Below the pieces are notes generated by a model. The model saw only the letters and a list, made by a program, of their open reading frames with translations, was not told where the DNA came from and did not search any database. A program made the translations under genes and the position numbers. From a virus, in the IMG/VR virus record IMGVR_UViG_3300037222_000162, positions 1-20,907 of that record: a DNA stretch of 20,907 bases; one strand, written 5' to 3'. Position 1 is the first letter of the stretch. Every line of letters starts with the position of its first letter. Of this stretch, positions 5,662-12,732 are shown piece after piece.

Positions 5662-7503
5662 CTATGAACTTATATAGCAACCGCTTAACACGATAACGGC
5701 ACCATTTGCGGGCACAAAAGGTGCCGATGTTACTGAACTCCGTGGAGCAATGTAGTTGCCAGACCCGGTATAAGCGATCAATGTTATACCAGTAACTGCA
5801 GTTTCGTCCCCACTAAGAGAAGTAGAACCGGCAACATTTGTTGGAAGTGAAATATTGGTATTCGTCGTGCCCGTTCCAACATCCGTGTAGGTCACCGTTA
5901 CGTTAACACAATACAGCTTCCCAACAGCTGTATAGGTTCCGGTAGCCGTTACTGTTGTGTAGGTACCTGATCCTGGTACAACGGTGGGGGTGTAGGTAGT
6001 AGGTGCAGTATAAACTCCAAACCCTCCGGTGGTATTTGCCCCGTTGCCGAGCGCGGGGGCAACGCCAGTGCCCACGCCGGATAGATTGCCGACTGCTGGT
6101 TGTGCTTTAGTGATTACTCCGTAAGGAGTGATGCCCGTCAGGAAATTATTGCTGGCCCCTGCGTCTGGGACAACAGTCGTCCCGGTAACATCACCAGCAT
6201 TTCGATCATTAAATCTATTATAAGTTTGATCGTAGTACCAAATTCGTGTGACGCTCGCTGAGTTTACATTAAAGGGGCCGGTGAGGGCACCCTCAAAATT
6301 ATTGGCAAATACTTCGATGCCGGTCATGGCGGCAACATTTTCGCCATAACCGTACAGACATCCGTTGCCAGCACCATTCGCCACGAAATTGCCGGTAATG
6401 CTTGAGTTGCTTCCGGTGTGCCCCAAACCATCGTCAACGCTGATGATCCCATATGGATTTTGCGATGGCCCTGATGTAACGGTCCCGCAATTATTTATGG
6501 TATTGCCAGAAATGGTGGAATGCGAACCAAAATTAGAGATGCCGGCACCAGCAACGTTGTTAATTGTGTTGCTCCCGATTGTACTATAAGGCGCTCCGTT
6601 CTCGATCCCAAGAACGGCAACGCCATTCACGTCCGTCCCCACACCATTCGAAAGGTTATTTCCTACGATAGTGGCGTAGGCGCTGTTTGCTGCATCAACA
6701 TCAATTGCAATTAAAGCGCCAAATCCCGACCCATTGACAATGTTTCTAACGATGGTGGTGTACTTTCCATTGACTTCAATGATGCTGTTCTGAACATTGT
6801 TTCCAGAAATGTCTATGTTGGTCGATGTGGATAGGGTTGATGAAACTGAAATAGCCTGCGATTCAGCCGCAGTGGTTGTAGGCCGAGAAATGTCATTATT
6901 GCGGATAGCACCAGTCTGAACGCTGTTTAACGCGGCTCCTAGAGTAGTAAAATTAATGATCGTATTATTTTCAACGTAGGCATTAGTACATTGGACGCAA
7001 ACGACAACTGGATTGCTATTTGCCGAACAATTACTTCCATCGAGGGTCATGTCACTGACGGAAGTATTATCAGCATAGCGCAGCAAGAAAATTGCACACA
7101 TCGATGACCCTGATACCAATTTCAGCGTAGTACTGGACTTTCCCTGCCCTTGGTAGCTTACCCCATCCGTTCGATTAGTTTGCAGCGATAGCGTGCTCGT
7201 GACACACGATTGAGATGACGCGGGAAACTTTAAAACGGTGTGACCGCCCGCAGCCACAGCCGTATTGTAAGCTGCAACAATCAAGTCATGATTATCGGTA
7301 GATCCGTCACAAACAAGCGGAATATTAACTATCCCAACCATTTGATTTAATGTCAGATAAGCAGAGTGCCCGCCTTGAATCGTCTCAAAGGGCTCAACGC
7401 CAGTGGGCGCAGTACCTTGGGGTAATTGCAGAATAGTTACATTTGCCGCAAATACCGGCGTAAACAGCAGAAGTATACAAGCCGCTACAAACCATTTTCT
7501 CAT
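5662..7503 (-). CDS. Tailspike-like right-handed beta-helix protein with Sec signal peptide
   Basis: A 613-residue protein. Residues 1-19 (MRKWFVAACILLLFTPVFA) form a classical signal peptide with a VFA-A cleavage site. Then comes the fibre-type motif LPQGTAPTGVEPFETIQGG. From about 70 to 430 there are regular short beta repeats rich in Asn, Gly, Ser and Val (TIINF, TIVGNNLSNG, STISGNTINNCG), typical of pectate-lyase-like helices in tailspikes that bind or cut surface polysaccharide. The C-terminal domain (about 495-613, from TYTPTVVPGSGTYTT) resembles domains ending many phage fibres. The start forms an ATGA overlap with the upstream gene. A secreted signal is odd for a virion protein, so a secreted depolymerase-like role is the alternative. 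Confidence 0.8.
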   Translation of the reverse strand: MRKWFVAACILLLFTPVFAANVTILQLPQGTAPTGVEPFETIQGGHSAYLTLNQMVGIVNIPLVCDGSTDNHDLIVAAYNTAVAAGGHTVLKFPASSQSCVTSTLSLQTNRTDGVSYQGQGKSSTTLKLVSGSSMCAIFLLRYADNTSVSDMTLDGSNCSANSNPVVVCVQCTNAYVENNTIINFTTLGAALNSVQTGAIRNNDISRPTTTAAESQAISVSSTLSTSTNIDISGNNVQNSIIEVNGKYTTIVRNIVNGSGFGALIAIDVDAANSAYATIVGNNLSNGVGTDVNGVAVLGIENGAPYSTIGSNTINNVAGAGISNFGSHSTISGNTINNCGTVTSGPSQNPYGIISVDDGLGHTGSNSSITGNFVANGAGNGCLYGYGENVAAMTGIEVFANNFEGALTGPFNVNSASVTRIWYYDQTYNRFNDRNAGDVTGTTVVPDAGASNNFLTGITPYGVITKAQPAVGNLSGVGTGVAPALGNGANTTGGFGVYTAPTTYTPTVVPGSGTYTTVTATGTYTAVGKLYCVNVTVTYTDVGTGTTNTNISLPTNVAGSTSLSGDETAVTGITLIAYTGSGNYIAPRSSVTSAPFVPANGAVIVLSGCYISS

Positions 7504-8075
7504 ATAATTACTCTGACGTCCCCATCTGTCGTGACCCGAGTATCCCCATCTGTCGTGACCCTGACCTCGATTACAGGCGAAACATCTGATACCGTCACCG
7601 AGCCATTAATCGGAGCCGAGTAAGGCAACGGGTCTCCTAGTGTCAGCGTATTGCTCATCGTGTTGATGCCCACGATAAACATCTCACCGTAGGTGGCGTT
7701 GTTCAACTGTATCCAGACGCTGTTTTCGAAAGCAAATCCGGAAGCCGAACTCACCGGCAACACTGTCGCGCCCTGAAGCACGTTCGCCGTCAGTGTGGTT
7801 TGAACCGGGCCGGTTTCCTCATAGGTGAAATTCGGCACGCGGGAATTGATAACCGGCGGCGGGTCGGGCGGCAGAATGATCGTGCGCAGCTGTTCCTGGG
7901 GTATGTCTATGCACTTAGGGCAAACAAGCGTCCCTGTGTTCCAAAGCGCAGTACCGGCCCATTGGAATTGCCACTCCGCCTTAGAGCGATTCCACCAACG
8001 GGAACATCGATCGCATTGAAAAAAACTTTCGGGATTCTGCGAATTAACTTCCGCATACTTACCGTGAGGACGCAA
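7500..8075 (-). CDS. Zinc-binding phage virion-associated protein, TTG start
   Basis: A 191-residue protein. Residues 21-55 hold two CxxC pairs (C21/C24, C52/C55) around a tryptophan-rich segment (RWWNRSKAEWQFQWAG). A proline-rich linker (ILPPDPPPVIN) and a beta-rich C-terminal domain follow. It resembles a conserved phage family found beside head-tail or tail genes; the exact function is unknown. The tail ends in two copies of an 8-residue repeat (RVTTDGD). The start is TTG at 8073-8075, just after the stop of the GIY-YIG-like gene. The stop overlaps the tailspike ATG, so the two are probably translated together. Confidence 0.75.
   Translation of the reverse strand: MRPHGKYAEVNSQNPESFFQCDRCSRWWNRSKAEWQFQWAGTALWNTGTLVCPKCIDIPQEQLRTIILPPDPPPVINSRVPNFTYEETGPVQTTLTANVLQGATVLPVSSASGFAFENSVWIQLNNATYGEMFIVGINTMSNTLTLGDPLPYSAPINGSVTVSDVSPVIEVRVTTDGDTRVTTDGDVRVII
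7519..7561 (+). repeat. Tandem repeat coding for RVTTDGD units
   Basis: The 19-mer tccccatctgtcgtgaccc occurs at 7519-7537 and again at 7543-7561, a period of 24 bp. In the minus-strand gene it encodes two successive eight-residue units at the C-terminus of the zinc-binding virion protein. Such units could vary in number by slippage. Confidence 0.85.
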
Positions 8076-8076
8076 T

Positions 8077-8379
8077 TTAAACTAGCCCCACTAAGTAAGC
8101 GAAAGCGTTTCCTCGCGTCCTGACATCAAAACGCTCTCCCGTAACTTTTCGGGGCGCTTTTCGCCCGCCGCGCTTTAAAGGAATCTGTCCGTAGCGGCGT
8201 AGGGCAGTATAAAATTTAGGGCAACCTCTTGAACCCTTAGCCGCGAGCTTCAAGTGATCTTTCTTGCGAACACCAAAAGCGTGCTTCGTCATCCCGACGT
8301 AGCGGCTACCCGTGACGGTATTGGTCGCCAAATAGACAACCAATTTCATCTGATCCATTCCCAGGTAAACGCGGCTCAT
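8077..8379 (-). CDS. GIY-YIG endonuclease-like protein, probably truncated
   Basis: A 100-residue protein. Its centre, VVYLATNTVTGSRYVGMTKH followed by RKKDHLK and KFYTALRRYG, matches the N-terminal half of a GIY-YIG nuclease: Y and YVG strands, then the Arg/Lys helix. After LRRYG the usual second half with the catalytic glutamate is missing and is replaced by a basic, low-complexity tail (LKRGGRKAPRKVTG). The protein is therefore probably an inactive remnant or a short variant. The start may be the ATG at 8379, six bases after a TATAAT, or the ATG at 8349. Confidence 0.6.
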   Translation of the reverse strand: MSRVYLGMDQMKLVVYLATNTVTGSRYVGMTKHAFGVRKKDHLKLAAKGSRGCPKFYTALRRYGQIPLKRGGRKAPRKVTGERFDVRTRGNAFAYLVGLV

Positions 8380-8385
8380 TTAGCT

Positions 8386-8391
8386 ATTATA
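8386..8391 (-). promoter_or_regulatory. Possible -10 box (TATAAT) in the divergent intergenic region
   Basis: A perfect TATAAT on the minus strand, six bases before the ATG at 8379. The hexamer 17 bases upstream (GTGCTA) matches TTGACA at only three positions. If used, the transcript would begin at about the ATG, giving a leaderless message or translation from ATG 8349. It lies in the 142-bp AT-rich gap between divergent genes. I see no clear plus-strand promoter in that gap. Confidence 0.4.
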
Positions 8392-8521
8392 CCCTAAAAC
8401 CTTTACTCTAGCACCGTTAAAACCAAAATAATTCCCAAAAACGGTCTGTTTTATACGTTTTAACCCAATAAAAGGGCGTATGTCTGTTAGACGACCCATC
8501 ATGAAACAAGGAGGCTTATTC

Positions 8522-8776
8522 ATGACAAACCATATTGTCGGTTCCCGTAAATCCAAATTCGTTCCGCAACCTATTCCGCCCCCCCCCGCGCCGCATCTCT
8601 ACCCCGACCTCATTTTCCAGGCGAACAGCCTGCCGCTGATGCCCTGTATTACCTGTGGGGATCAAATGCGCCTGGCGCTTATCGAGCAGGTAAGGCTCGG
8701 CTTCGGGCTTCACACCTTTGAGTGCAGGGCTTGCGGAGTTGCCGAGACCTACGTCGTTGAAGCGCCCCACGCCTAG
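8522..8776 (+). CDS. Small zinc-ribbon protein, lone plus-strand gene
   Basis: Eighty-four residues. A proline-rich N-terminal arm (QPIPPPPAPHLYP) precedes a compact zinc ribbon with C42xxC45 and C68xxC71 (PCITCGDQMR, then FECRACGVAETYVV). Similar small ribbon proteins are common in alphaproteobacterial genomes, function unknown. I choose the ATG at 8522 because AAGGAGG sits at 8508-8514. It is the only plausible plus-strand gene and reads against the virion operon, as an independently expressed moron would. Its stop shares the palindrome CTAG (8773-8776) with the stop of the opposing gene. Confidence 0.75.
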   Translation: MTNHIVGSRKSKFVPQPIPPPPAPHLYPDLIFQANSLPLMPCITCGDQMRLALIEQVRLGFGLHTFECRACGVAETYVVEAPHA

Positions 8777-8979
8777 CTGGCATCATGATCAGGCGCAACG
8801 TACTCTGAAGGCGCTGTGTCGATCGTCTGAGTAAAGTCAACGCTGAGGTTGATCGCATAGTCGTGGTTTGCGAAAGGCATCAGTGTGGCCTGAATCGAGG
8901 GATCGATCAGAAGGGTCGGAATTGGCTCTTCCTTCCTGGCTTTGTCTCGGAGCACGAACGGCAAAATTGTTGCAGTCAT
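8773..8979 (-). CDS. Small hypothetical phage protein
   Basis: A 68-residue protein (MTATILPFVLRDKARKEEP...) with an acidic C-terminus. The family is not recognised. The start at 8979 is chosen over an in-frame ATG at 9009 because AAAGGAG lies just before it. It ends head-on against the plus-strand zinc-ribbon gene, sharing CTAG. No membrane or metal motif is visible. Confidence 0.6.
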   Translation of the reverse strand: MTATILPFVLRDKARKEEPIPTLLIDPSIQATLMPFANHDYAINLSVDFTQTIDTAPSEYVAPDHDAS

Positions 8980-9080
8980 CTTTAGCTCCTTTGCAGTAAT
9001 TTTCATCATGCTTTGAACTCCACGTTCTGGTTTAAGAGTACGCTCGTTTCTCTACTCGGATTTGATAATACAGCATATTT

Positions 9081-9338
9081 TCAAACCAACACGTCAGTCG
9101 TGAGGAATTGCTTGATCAACTCGTGTTTGGTGATCTCCAGCTGGCCGATGCAGGAGCTGAAGTTAATGGTCTCGGAAGCCCGGTTACACCAATCGCCGTT
9201 AACGCAGCCTAGCAGTACTACTACTGAAATGATCTGGCCCGATTCAGCTTCTTCAAGGGCCTTCTTGAGGATATTGACGACCGAGGCCTTGACCTCTTCA
9301 TCCGCAGTTAACTTGGGCGCTAGAGCAATGACGTTCAT
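9081..9338 (-). CDS. Small hypothetical phage protein
   Basis: An 85-residue protein with an acidic helical first half (LTADEEVKASVVNILKKALEEAESGQ) followed by hydrophobic strands and a C-terminal helix. The pattern of a helix and then IISVVVLLGCVNGD resembles small proteins seen near phage head-tail genes, but I know no function. Its ATG overlaps the stop of the adaptor gene (ATGA), so it is co-translated with that virion gene. Confidence 0.6.
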   Translation of the reverse strand: MNVIALAPKLTADEEVKASVVNILKKALEEAESGQIISVVVLLGCVNGDWCNRASETINFSSCIGQLEITKHELIKQFLTTDVLV

Positions 9339-10009
9339 CGAAAATATGACGCCAAGCCCGGTTGAATATAGAGCGGTGCATTTTCCACCTGCTTAATCGC
9401 GACCCCATAGGCATCAGCGGCATCCTGCTTGCGCAGCTGCTCAAGTTCAGGTGCCCAGATGCGGCTTAAGCGGTGTGCCAGGCCCGCTACATAAGCATCT
9501 AACCACCAGTAGGGTATGCCTGGCTGAGAGCCGTTACCGAACGTTGCATCCTGCGTCTGGGTGTAGGCGTAGTAAAGTAGCGTGTAGGTCGCGTTACCGT
9601 CCGGCACCGGCCAGAGGTTAAGCGTAGGGGCTAAGGCACGATCCCACCAAAAGCTTGTCGGAAAGCCTTGCGTCGTTGGATTTCCGAGCGAGGCAAAATC
9701 AGTACGCGAGAAAGGTAAGATAAGCCGGTTAGACGAACCGTTGTTGATAATGACGTCCAGCACGCTCACGACGTTGGCTGGAACTGTGTAGGTCTGCGTT
9801 CCTTGAACCAGGGGTACGCTAAGTTGCTCAACCGTCCACCATAAAATTCCGTCACTACTCCATGACGCCTGAAGCAGGTTAGACTCGTTCATCGCGTCGT
9901 TAAGGTGCGTCTGGGTGATAGCCACCGGGCGTATCTGAAGGCGCTGAAACGCCATCAATGTGATACTGCCGAGATTGGGTGACCAGAGATAAGTAGAACT
10001 AGTCGCCAC
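9335..10009 (-). CDS. Putative head-tail adaptor / connector protein (P22 gp4- or T7 gp11-like)
   Basis: A 224-residue protein. The N-terminal half is helical (GSITLMAFQRLQIRPVAITQTHLNDAMNE), followed by a beta segment (VPLVQGTQTYTVPANVVSVLDVII) and PTSFWWDRALAPTLNLWPVPD. The C-terminal helix (WLDAYVAGLAHRLSRIWAPELEQLRK) completes a pattern typical of phage adaptor proteins. These proteins sit below the portal, close the packaged head and join the tail. The GTG start at 10007-10009 overlaps the preceding 53-residue gene by 11 bases. The match to a named adaptor family is from memory of the pattern, not a search. Confidence 0.6.
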   Translation of the reverse strand: MATSSTYLWSPNLGSITLMAFQRLQIRPVAITQTHLNDAMNESNLLQASWSSDGILWWTVEQLSVPLVQGTQTYTVPANVVSVLDVIINNGSSNRLILPFSRTDFASLGNPTTQGFPTSFWWDRALAPTLNLWPVPDGNATYTLLYYAYTQTQDATFGNGSQPGIPYWWLDAYVAGLAHRLSRIWAPELEQLRKQDAADAYGVAIKQVENAPLYIQPGLASYFR

Positions 10010-10160
10010 AATCTACGTCCTTAGCTAACTTAGCCTGATCCTGCTCGCTCGCCTGCGCCTGTAGCGTGTTGATAATGGCTACAACCTCTTTGTAGGGGCA
10101 GCGGCCTAGCGCCTCACCTATGTAAAGAAGGTGCTCGGACGAAAGCCTTAGCTCGTACAT
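9999..10160 (-). CDS. Small phage protein (53 residues)
   Basis: A 53-residue protein beginning MYELRLSSEHLLYIGEALG and continuing CPYKEVVAIINTLQAQ. It is helical throughout and resembles very short proteins found between structural genes in other phages. Its ATG directly follows the stop of the fibre-like gene (TGAATG) and its end overlaps the adaptor's GTG start by 11 bases. The tight packing supports it as real. Function unknown. Confidence 0.6.
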   Translation of the reverse strand: MYELRLSSEHLLYIGEALGRCPYKEVVAIINTLQAQASEQDQAKLAKDVDCGD

Positions 10161-10664
10161 TCACCAGGCCGGAATATAACGCGTAACGCCTGAGTCATCT
10201 ATTCCGATCCACTTCGTGGGGTTACCGGATGAAGGCGCAGTGAGGATCGTTCCTGCCCCAGAAGCCGCCCCGTTAGTGAGCGCCGTCGTGGCGCGAATGA
10301 AAAAAGCCGCGTTATTGCTGTAAACATCGGCGGCGCTCTTGATGGTCGTGGCAAAGGTCCAGATGGCGGAAGTGGTGATCCCGAAGTCAGCCTTATTGAC
10401 CCCATTAACCGCAGCGCCCAAACCCGTCGTACTCGCGCTCCAGAAGCCAGTCGTGCCGGTTCCGACAGCCAGAATAGGGGCCGTGACCAGGCCCGCACCG
10501 AAGTGCTGAACCGCCGACCAGGTATTAACGGTACCCGTCAGTAGCGCGATCACCTGCGCGCCCGTGTATTGAGTGTCAGTAGTGCCGCCCTGAACCCCCA
10601 CAAACGTATCAGTGGTGGCTGGCGTCGTTCCCGAGGCGATACCTGAAAGCTTGAGGACTGCCAC
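10161..10664 (-). CDS. Fibre-like virion protein
   Basis: A 167-residue, Thr/Gly/Ala-rich protein with a GTG start immediately after the upstream stop (TAAGTG). The N-terminus (KLSGIASGTTPATTDTFVGV, then VQGGTTDTQYT) resembles the attachment segment of phage fibres. The rest has beta repeats (SAVQHFGAGLVTAPILAVG). The end (GNPTKWIGIDDSGVTRYIPAW) is typical of small capsid or tail fibres. It probably forms a trimeric fibre on the virion; which part of the particle carries it is not clear. Confidence 0.65.
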   Translation of the reverse strand: MAVLKLSGIASGTTPATTDTFVGVQGGTTDTQYTGAQVIALLTGTVNTWSAVQHFGAGLVTAPILAVGTGTTGFWSASTTGLGAAVNGVNKADFGITTSAIWTFATTIKSAADVYSNNAAFFIRATTALTNGAASGAGTILTAPSSGNPTKWIGIDDSGVTRYIPAW

Positions 10665-10877
10665 TTAGCTGCTTTCTGTTACGTATAACGTTGTATTATC
10701 TTCAGCGACGTAATTGGTAGTGCCGTCCTCGGCCACGTAGTCACTACCTCCGAAATTGATCCAAAGGCCTTCGGCAACATTTCCGATCAGCAAACCTGAA
10801 CCCAGAGACTCAATACCGAGGCCAGCACGAACCCCACCAATTAGTAAACCTTCACCTGCAATACGAAACCCGGCCAT
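10665..10877 (-). CDS. Small repeat protein of the virion module
   Basis: A 70-residue, Gly-rich protein. The first half repeats GEGLLIGG, LGSGLLIGN and AEGLWIN. The second half repeats YVAEDGTT, YVAEDNTT and LYVTES. Short YVAEDGTT-type repeats occur in phage fibre proteins. The start shares one base with the upstream stop (TGATG). A minor fibre or fibre-base protein is plausible; nothing catalytic is visible. Confidence 0.6.
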   Translation of the reverse strand: MAGFRIAGEGLLIGGVRAGLGIESLGSGLLIGNVAEGLWINFGGSDYVAEDGTTNYVAEDNTTLYVTESS

Positions 10878-11530
10878 CAGGCGTCAGCCTGGATAACCGT
10901 GTAGGTGATCGAGCCCGACCCGGAATTAAGTACGACACGGGTGTAGCTCGGAACATAAGCGTAATTGCTCTGGGCGGAACTCGTAGCGCCCACCACCGCC
11001 GCATCCGGGGAGTTAACCCAGGTTACATTAACGGGCGTGACGGGCGTCCAGGGGGAATTGGGGTCGTCCAGAGTCTGTTGAATGGTGTAATTGACAGTCC
11101 CGGTAACATTCACCTGAAGCGAAATCTGAGGCATGGCCCAGCTGTCCAGGAAAATCCAGGGGCTGCCGGCCACCGTATTAGTTCCGACCGTGACATTTGT
11201 CGTCCAGCCGCCGCCTAAAGGCACGAGGGACGTAACCGTAGTATAGTCGAGCACCGTAGCCACCGTACTCACCGTGCCGCTAGGGATGGCAAGGGTCTCC
11301 GTGGCAGGCTGACCCCCAAAGGTAGTGCCCGTTACAACTAACGTACGAGCGGAGCCCTCTGAGCCGTAGGTAAGCAACACCTGGCGAGGCTTATCCAGAA
11401 TAGCTGCGCCCCCCGTCACCAGCGACCCGTTAAGGGTCAATGCGGTGCCCGAGGTAGGCGTCTGGGTATGAGCAATATTGCTGGCATTAGCGGTAACCAG
11501 CGGACCAACTGAAGTGATGATCGGGCGCAT
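10877..11530 (-). CDS. Beta-rich virion structural protein
   Basis: A 217-residue, Thr/Val/Ser-rich protein without charged clusters (MRPIITSVGPLVTANASNIA...). Alternating beta strands (VLLTYGSEGSARTLVVTGT, then VNVTGTVNYTIQQTLDDP) suggest a jelly-roll or immunoglobulin-like fold common in minor virion proteins. It has AAGGG before the ATG and sits inside the virion operon between fibre-like and Lys/Gly-rich genes. No specific family assignment can be made. Confidence 0.65.
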   Translation of the reverse strand: MRPIITSVGPLVTANASNIAHTQTPTSGTALTLNGSLVTGGAAILDKPRQVLLTYGSEGSARTLVVTGTTFGGQPATETLAIPSGTVSTVATVLDYTTVTSLVPLGGGWTTNVTVGTNTVAGSPWIFLDSWAMPQISLQVNVTGTVNYTIQQTLDDPNSPWTPVTPVNVTWVNSPDAAVVGATSSAQSNYAYVPSYTRVVLNSGSGSITYTVIQADA

Positions 11531-12298
11531 TTATTTACCCTTCTTGACGGCTTCGGCCTGCTCCAGGCGACCGACGCCTGAGCCCGCGCCCGCGTCCAGT
11601 TTGAGCCTGCCGCCGCGCTGGCGATCTATAGGCTTGCCCATGGCCGCCCAATCGTTGTTACCGGTAAAGTCCGTTGAACGGTCACGTTGCTTCGCATAAG
11701 CCTGAGCGTCGGCAGCAGCTTTAGCGTTCTGGACGCTACCCCAACGCTTAACCTCGTCGGGGTCAGGCTGCTGATCCATCCCATCGACAGGACCGCCATC
11801 AGCTCGCCACTTACGAACTTTGCCCCCACGTTTAAAGCCGCTAACCGTACCGTCGGGATGAATCTGTGAATTACCCGACTTGAAAATACCCGGATCAATA
11901 TTCTGATAACCAGGGGTAGCTTTGTAAATGCCCGGGTCTGTATTTTTGTAGCCTGCGACAGAATCTTTGTAGATACCGGGGTCACCCCCACCGAAACCAC
12001 CGAGAGCGCCAGCTAGTGCAGCCTTAAGCTGTTCAGAAGTAAGCGTTGCGCCGCCGCTGGCCCGCTTGGGCTTATCAGCGCGGGCTTTCGCAGCTTCACC
12101 CTCACCGGCAATCTTGATGCCCGGATACTTGGCGTGAACCTTGGCCTTGATCTGAGCCTTTAATTCCGGGTGGGTATGAGCCTCAGCCAGCGCCGAACGC
12201 GCATGGGTCTCATCATTGATTGGAAACGCCCTGTTCTTTGGATCAACATAATCCCTGGGCTCGATGCGCTTGCGCTGGGCGGCAGTTAGCTTGCTCAT
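11531..12298 (-). CDS. Lys/Gly-rich virion-region protein with DUF6582-like N-terminus
   Basis: A 255-residue protein. Residues 1-60 (LTAAQRKRIEPRDYVDPKNR, AFPINDETHARSALAEA) resemble the DUF6582-type domain seen in phage proteins. A segment GEGEAAKARADKPKRASGG is shared with the product of 12733-13041. Then come three DPGIYK/DPGIFK repeats (about residues 100-145). The C-terminus is basic with RGGK and RADGG motifs. The ATG at 12298 overlaps the stop of the 32-residue membrane gene (TGATG). The function is unknown; a head or internal virion component is possible. Confidence 0.65.
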   Translation of the reverse strand: MSKLTAAQRKRIEPRDYVDPKNRAFPINDETHARSALAEAHTHPELKAQIKAKVHAKYPGIKIAGEGEAAKARADKPKRASGGATLTSEQLKAALAGALGGFGGGDPGIYKDSVAGYKNTDPGIYKATPGYQNIDPGIFKSGNSQIHPDGTVSGFKRGGKVRKWRADGGPVDGMDQQPDPDEVKRWGSVQNAKAAADAQAYAKQRDRSTDFTGNNDWAAMGKPIDRQRGGRLKLDAGAGSGVGRLEQAEAVKKGK

Positions 12299-12396
12299 CA
12301 GTGTCTGAACCCGTTGGCATAAGCGGCAAGGGCTACCAGGGCAAAAATCAGTATAACCGCGCATACGCCAGCTAGAATAAGAATCGTTATCGTCAT
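12298..12396 (-). CDS. 32-residue single-pass membrane peptide
   Basis: The frame MTITILILAGVCAVILIFAL continues for 12 more residues, ending NGFRH. It is almost entirely one hydrophobic segment, so an inner-membrane peptide is predicted. The start lies one base after the upstream stop (TGATATG) and the stop overlaps the next ATG (TGATG), which argues that it is a true gene in the chain. It could be a lysis-related or other membrane-acting peptide. That is only a guess from size and topology. Confidence 0.55.
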   Translation of the reverse strand: MTITILILAGVCAVILIFALVALAAYANGFRH

Positions 12397-12397
12397 A

Positions 12398-12601
12398 TCA
12401 ATTCACCGCTGTCCTTAATCTGACGCAATAAGCCACTTCGGCTTCGGGTTCGCCTACCAGCACGTAGAGCTCACCACCAATATTGTATTCCCTGAACTTG
12501 CCGGAGAGGGCTTCAAGAATGCCCTGAGCAATCTCAACCCTGGCGTTGTCGTCTCGGCTGGTCACTACCAGGTCTTTTCCGATGGCAGTGGTTACTTGCA
12601 A
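12398..12601 (-). CDS. Small hypothetical protein, TTG start under a hairpin-embedded ribosome binding site
   Basis: A 67-residue protein (TTAIGKDLVVTSRDDNARVE ... LYVLVGEPEAEVAYCVRLR). The family is not recognised; the fold is probably alpha/beta. The TTG at 12599-12601 is chosen because GGGAGGA ends six bases upstream. That ribosome binding site forms the 3' arm of a perfect 10-bp hairpin at 12608-12644, so its translation is probably controlled by RNA structure. Confidence 0.6.
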   Translation of the reverse strand: MQVTTAIGKDLVVTSRDDNARVEIAQGILEALSGKFREYNIGGELYVLVGEPEAEVAYCVRLRTAVN

Positions 12602-12607
12602 GGAAGT

Positions 12608-12644
12608 TCCTCCCAGGCCCAGCGGGGAGCGTGACCTGGGAGGA
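12608..12644 (-). promoter_or_regulatory. Hairpin that sequesters a Shine-Dalgarno sequence
   Basis: In coding-strand order TCCTCCCAGG, a 17-nt loop, then CCTGGGAGGA: a perfect 10-bp inverted repeat. The 3' arm contains GGGAGGA, the ribosome binding site of the gene starting at 12601. No run of T follows, so it does not look like an intrinsic terminator. It could lower or time translation of that gene. Confidence 0.7.
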
Positions 12645-12732
12645 GGCTATCCGAACCCTCTTGGAGAGACGTTGCCGTCATAAGGGGAGGCACCAACGAC
12701 GGAACTTGAGCTCGGAAGCCATTCCTGAAGGG

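Noticed and set aside
9013-9396. Plus-strand 127-codon frame
   Set aside because: Covers the coupled minus-strand gene at 9081-9338 and an intergenic gap; no ribosome binding site and no recognisable pattern.
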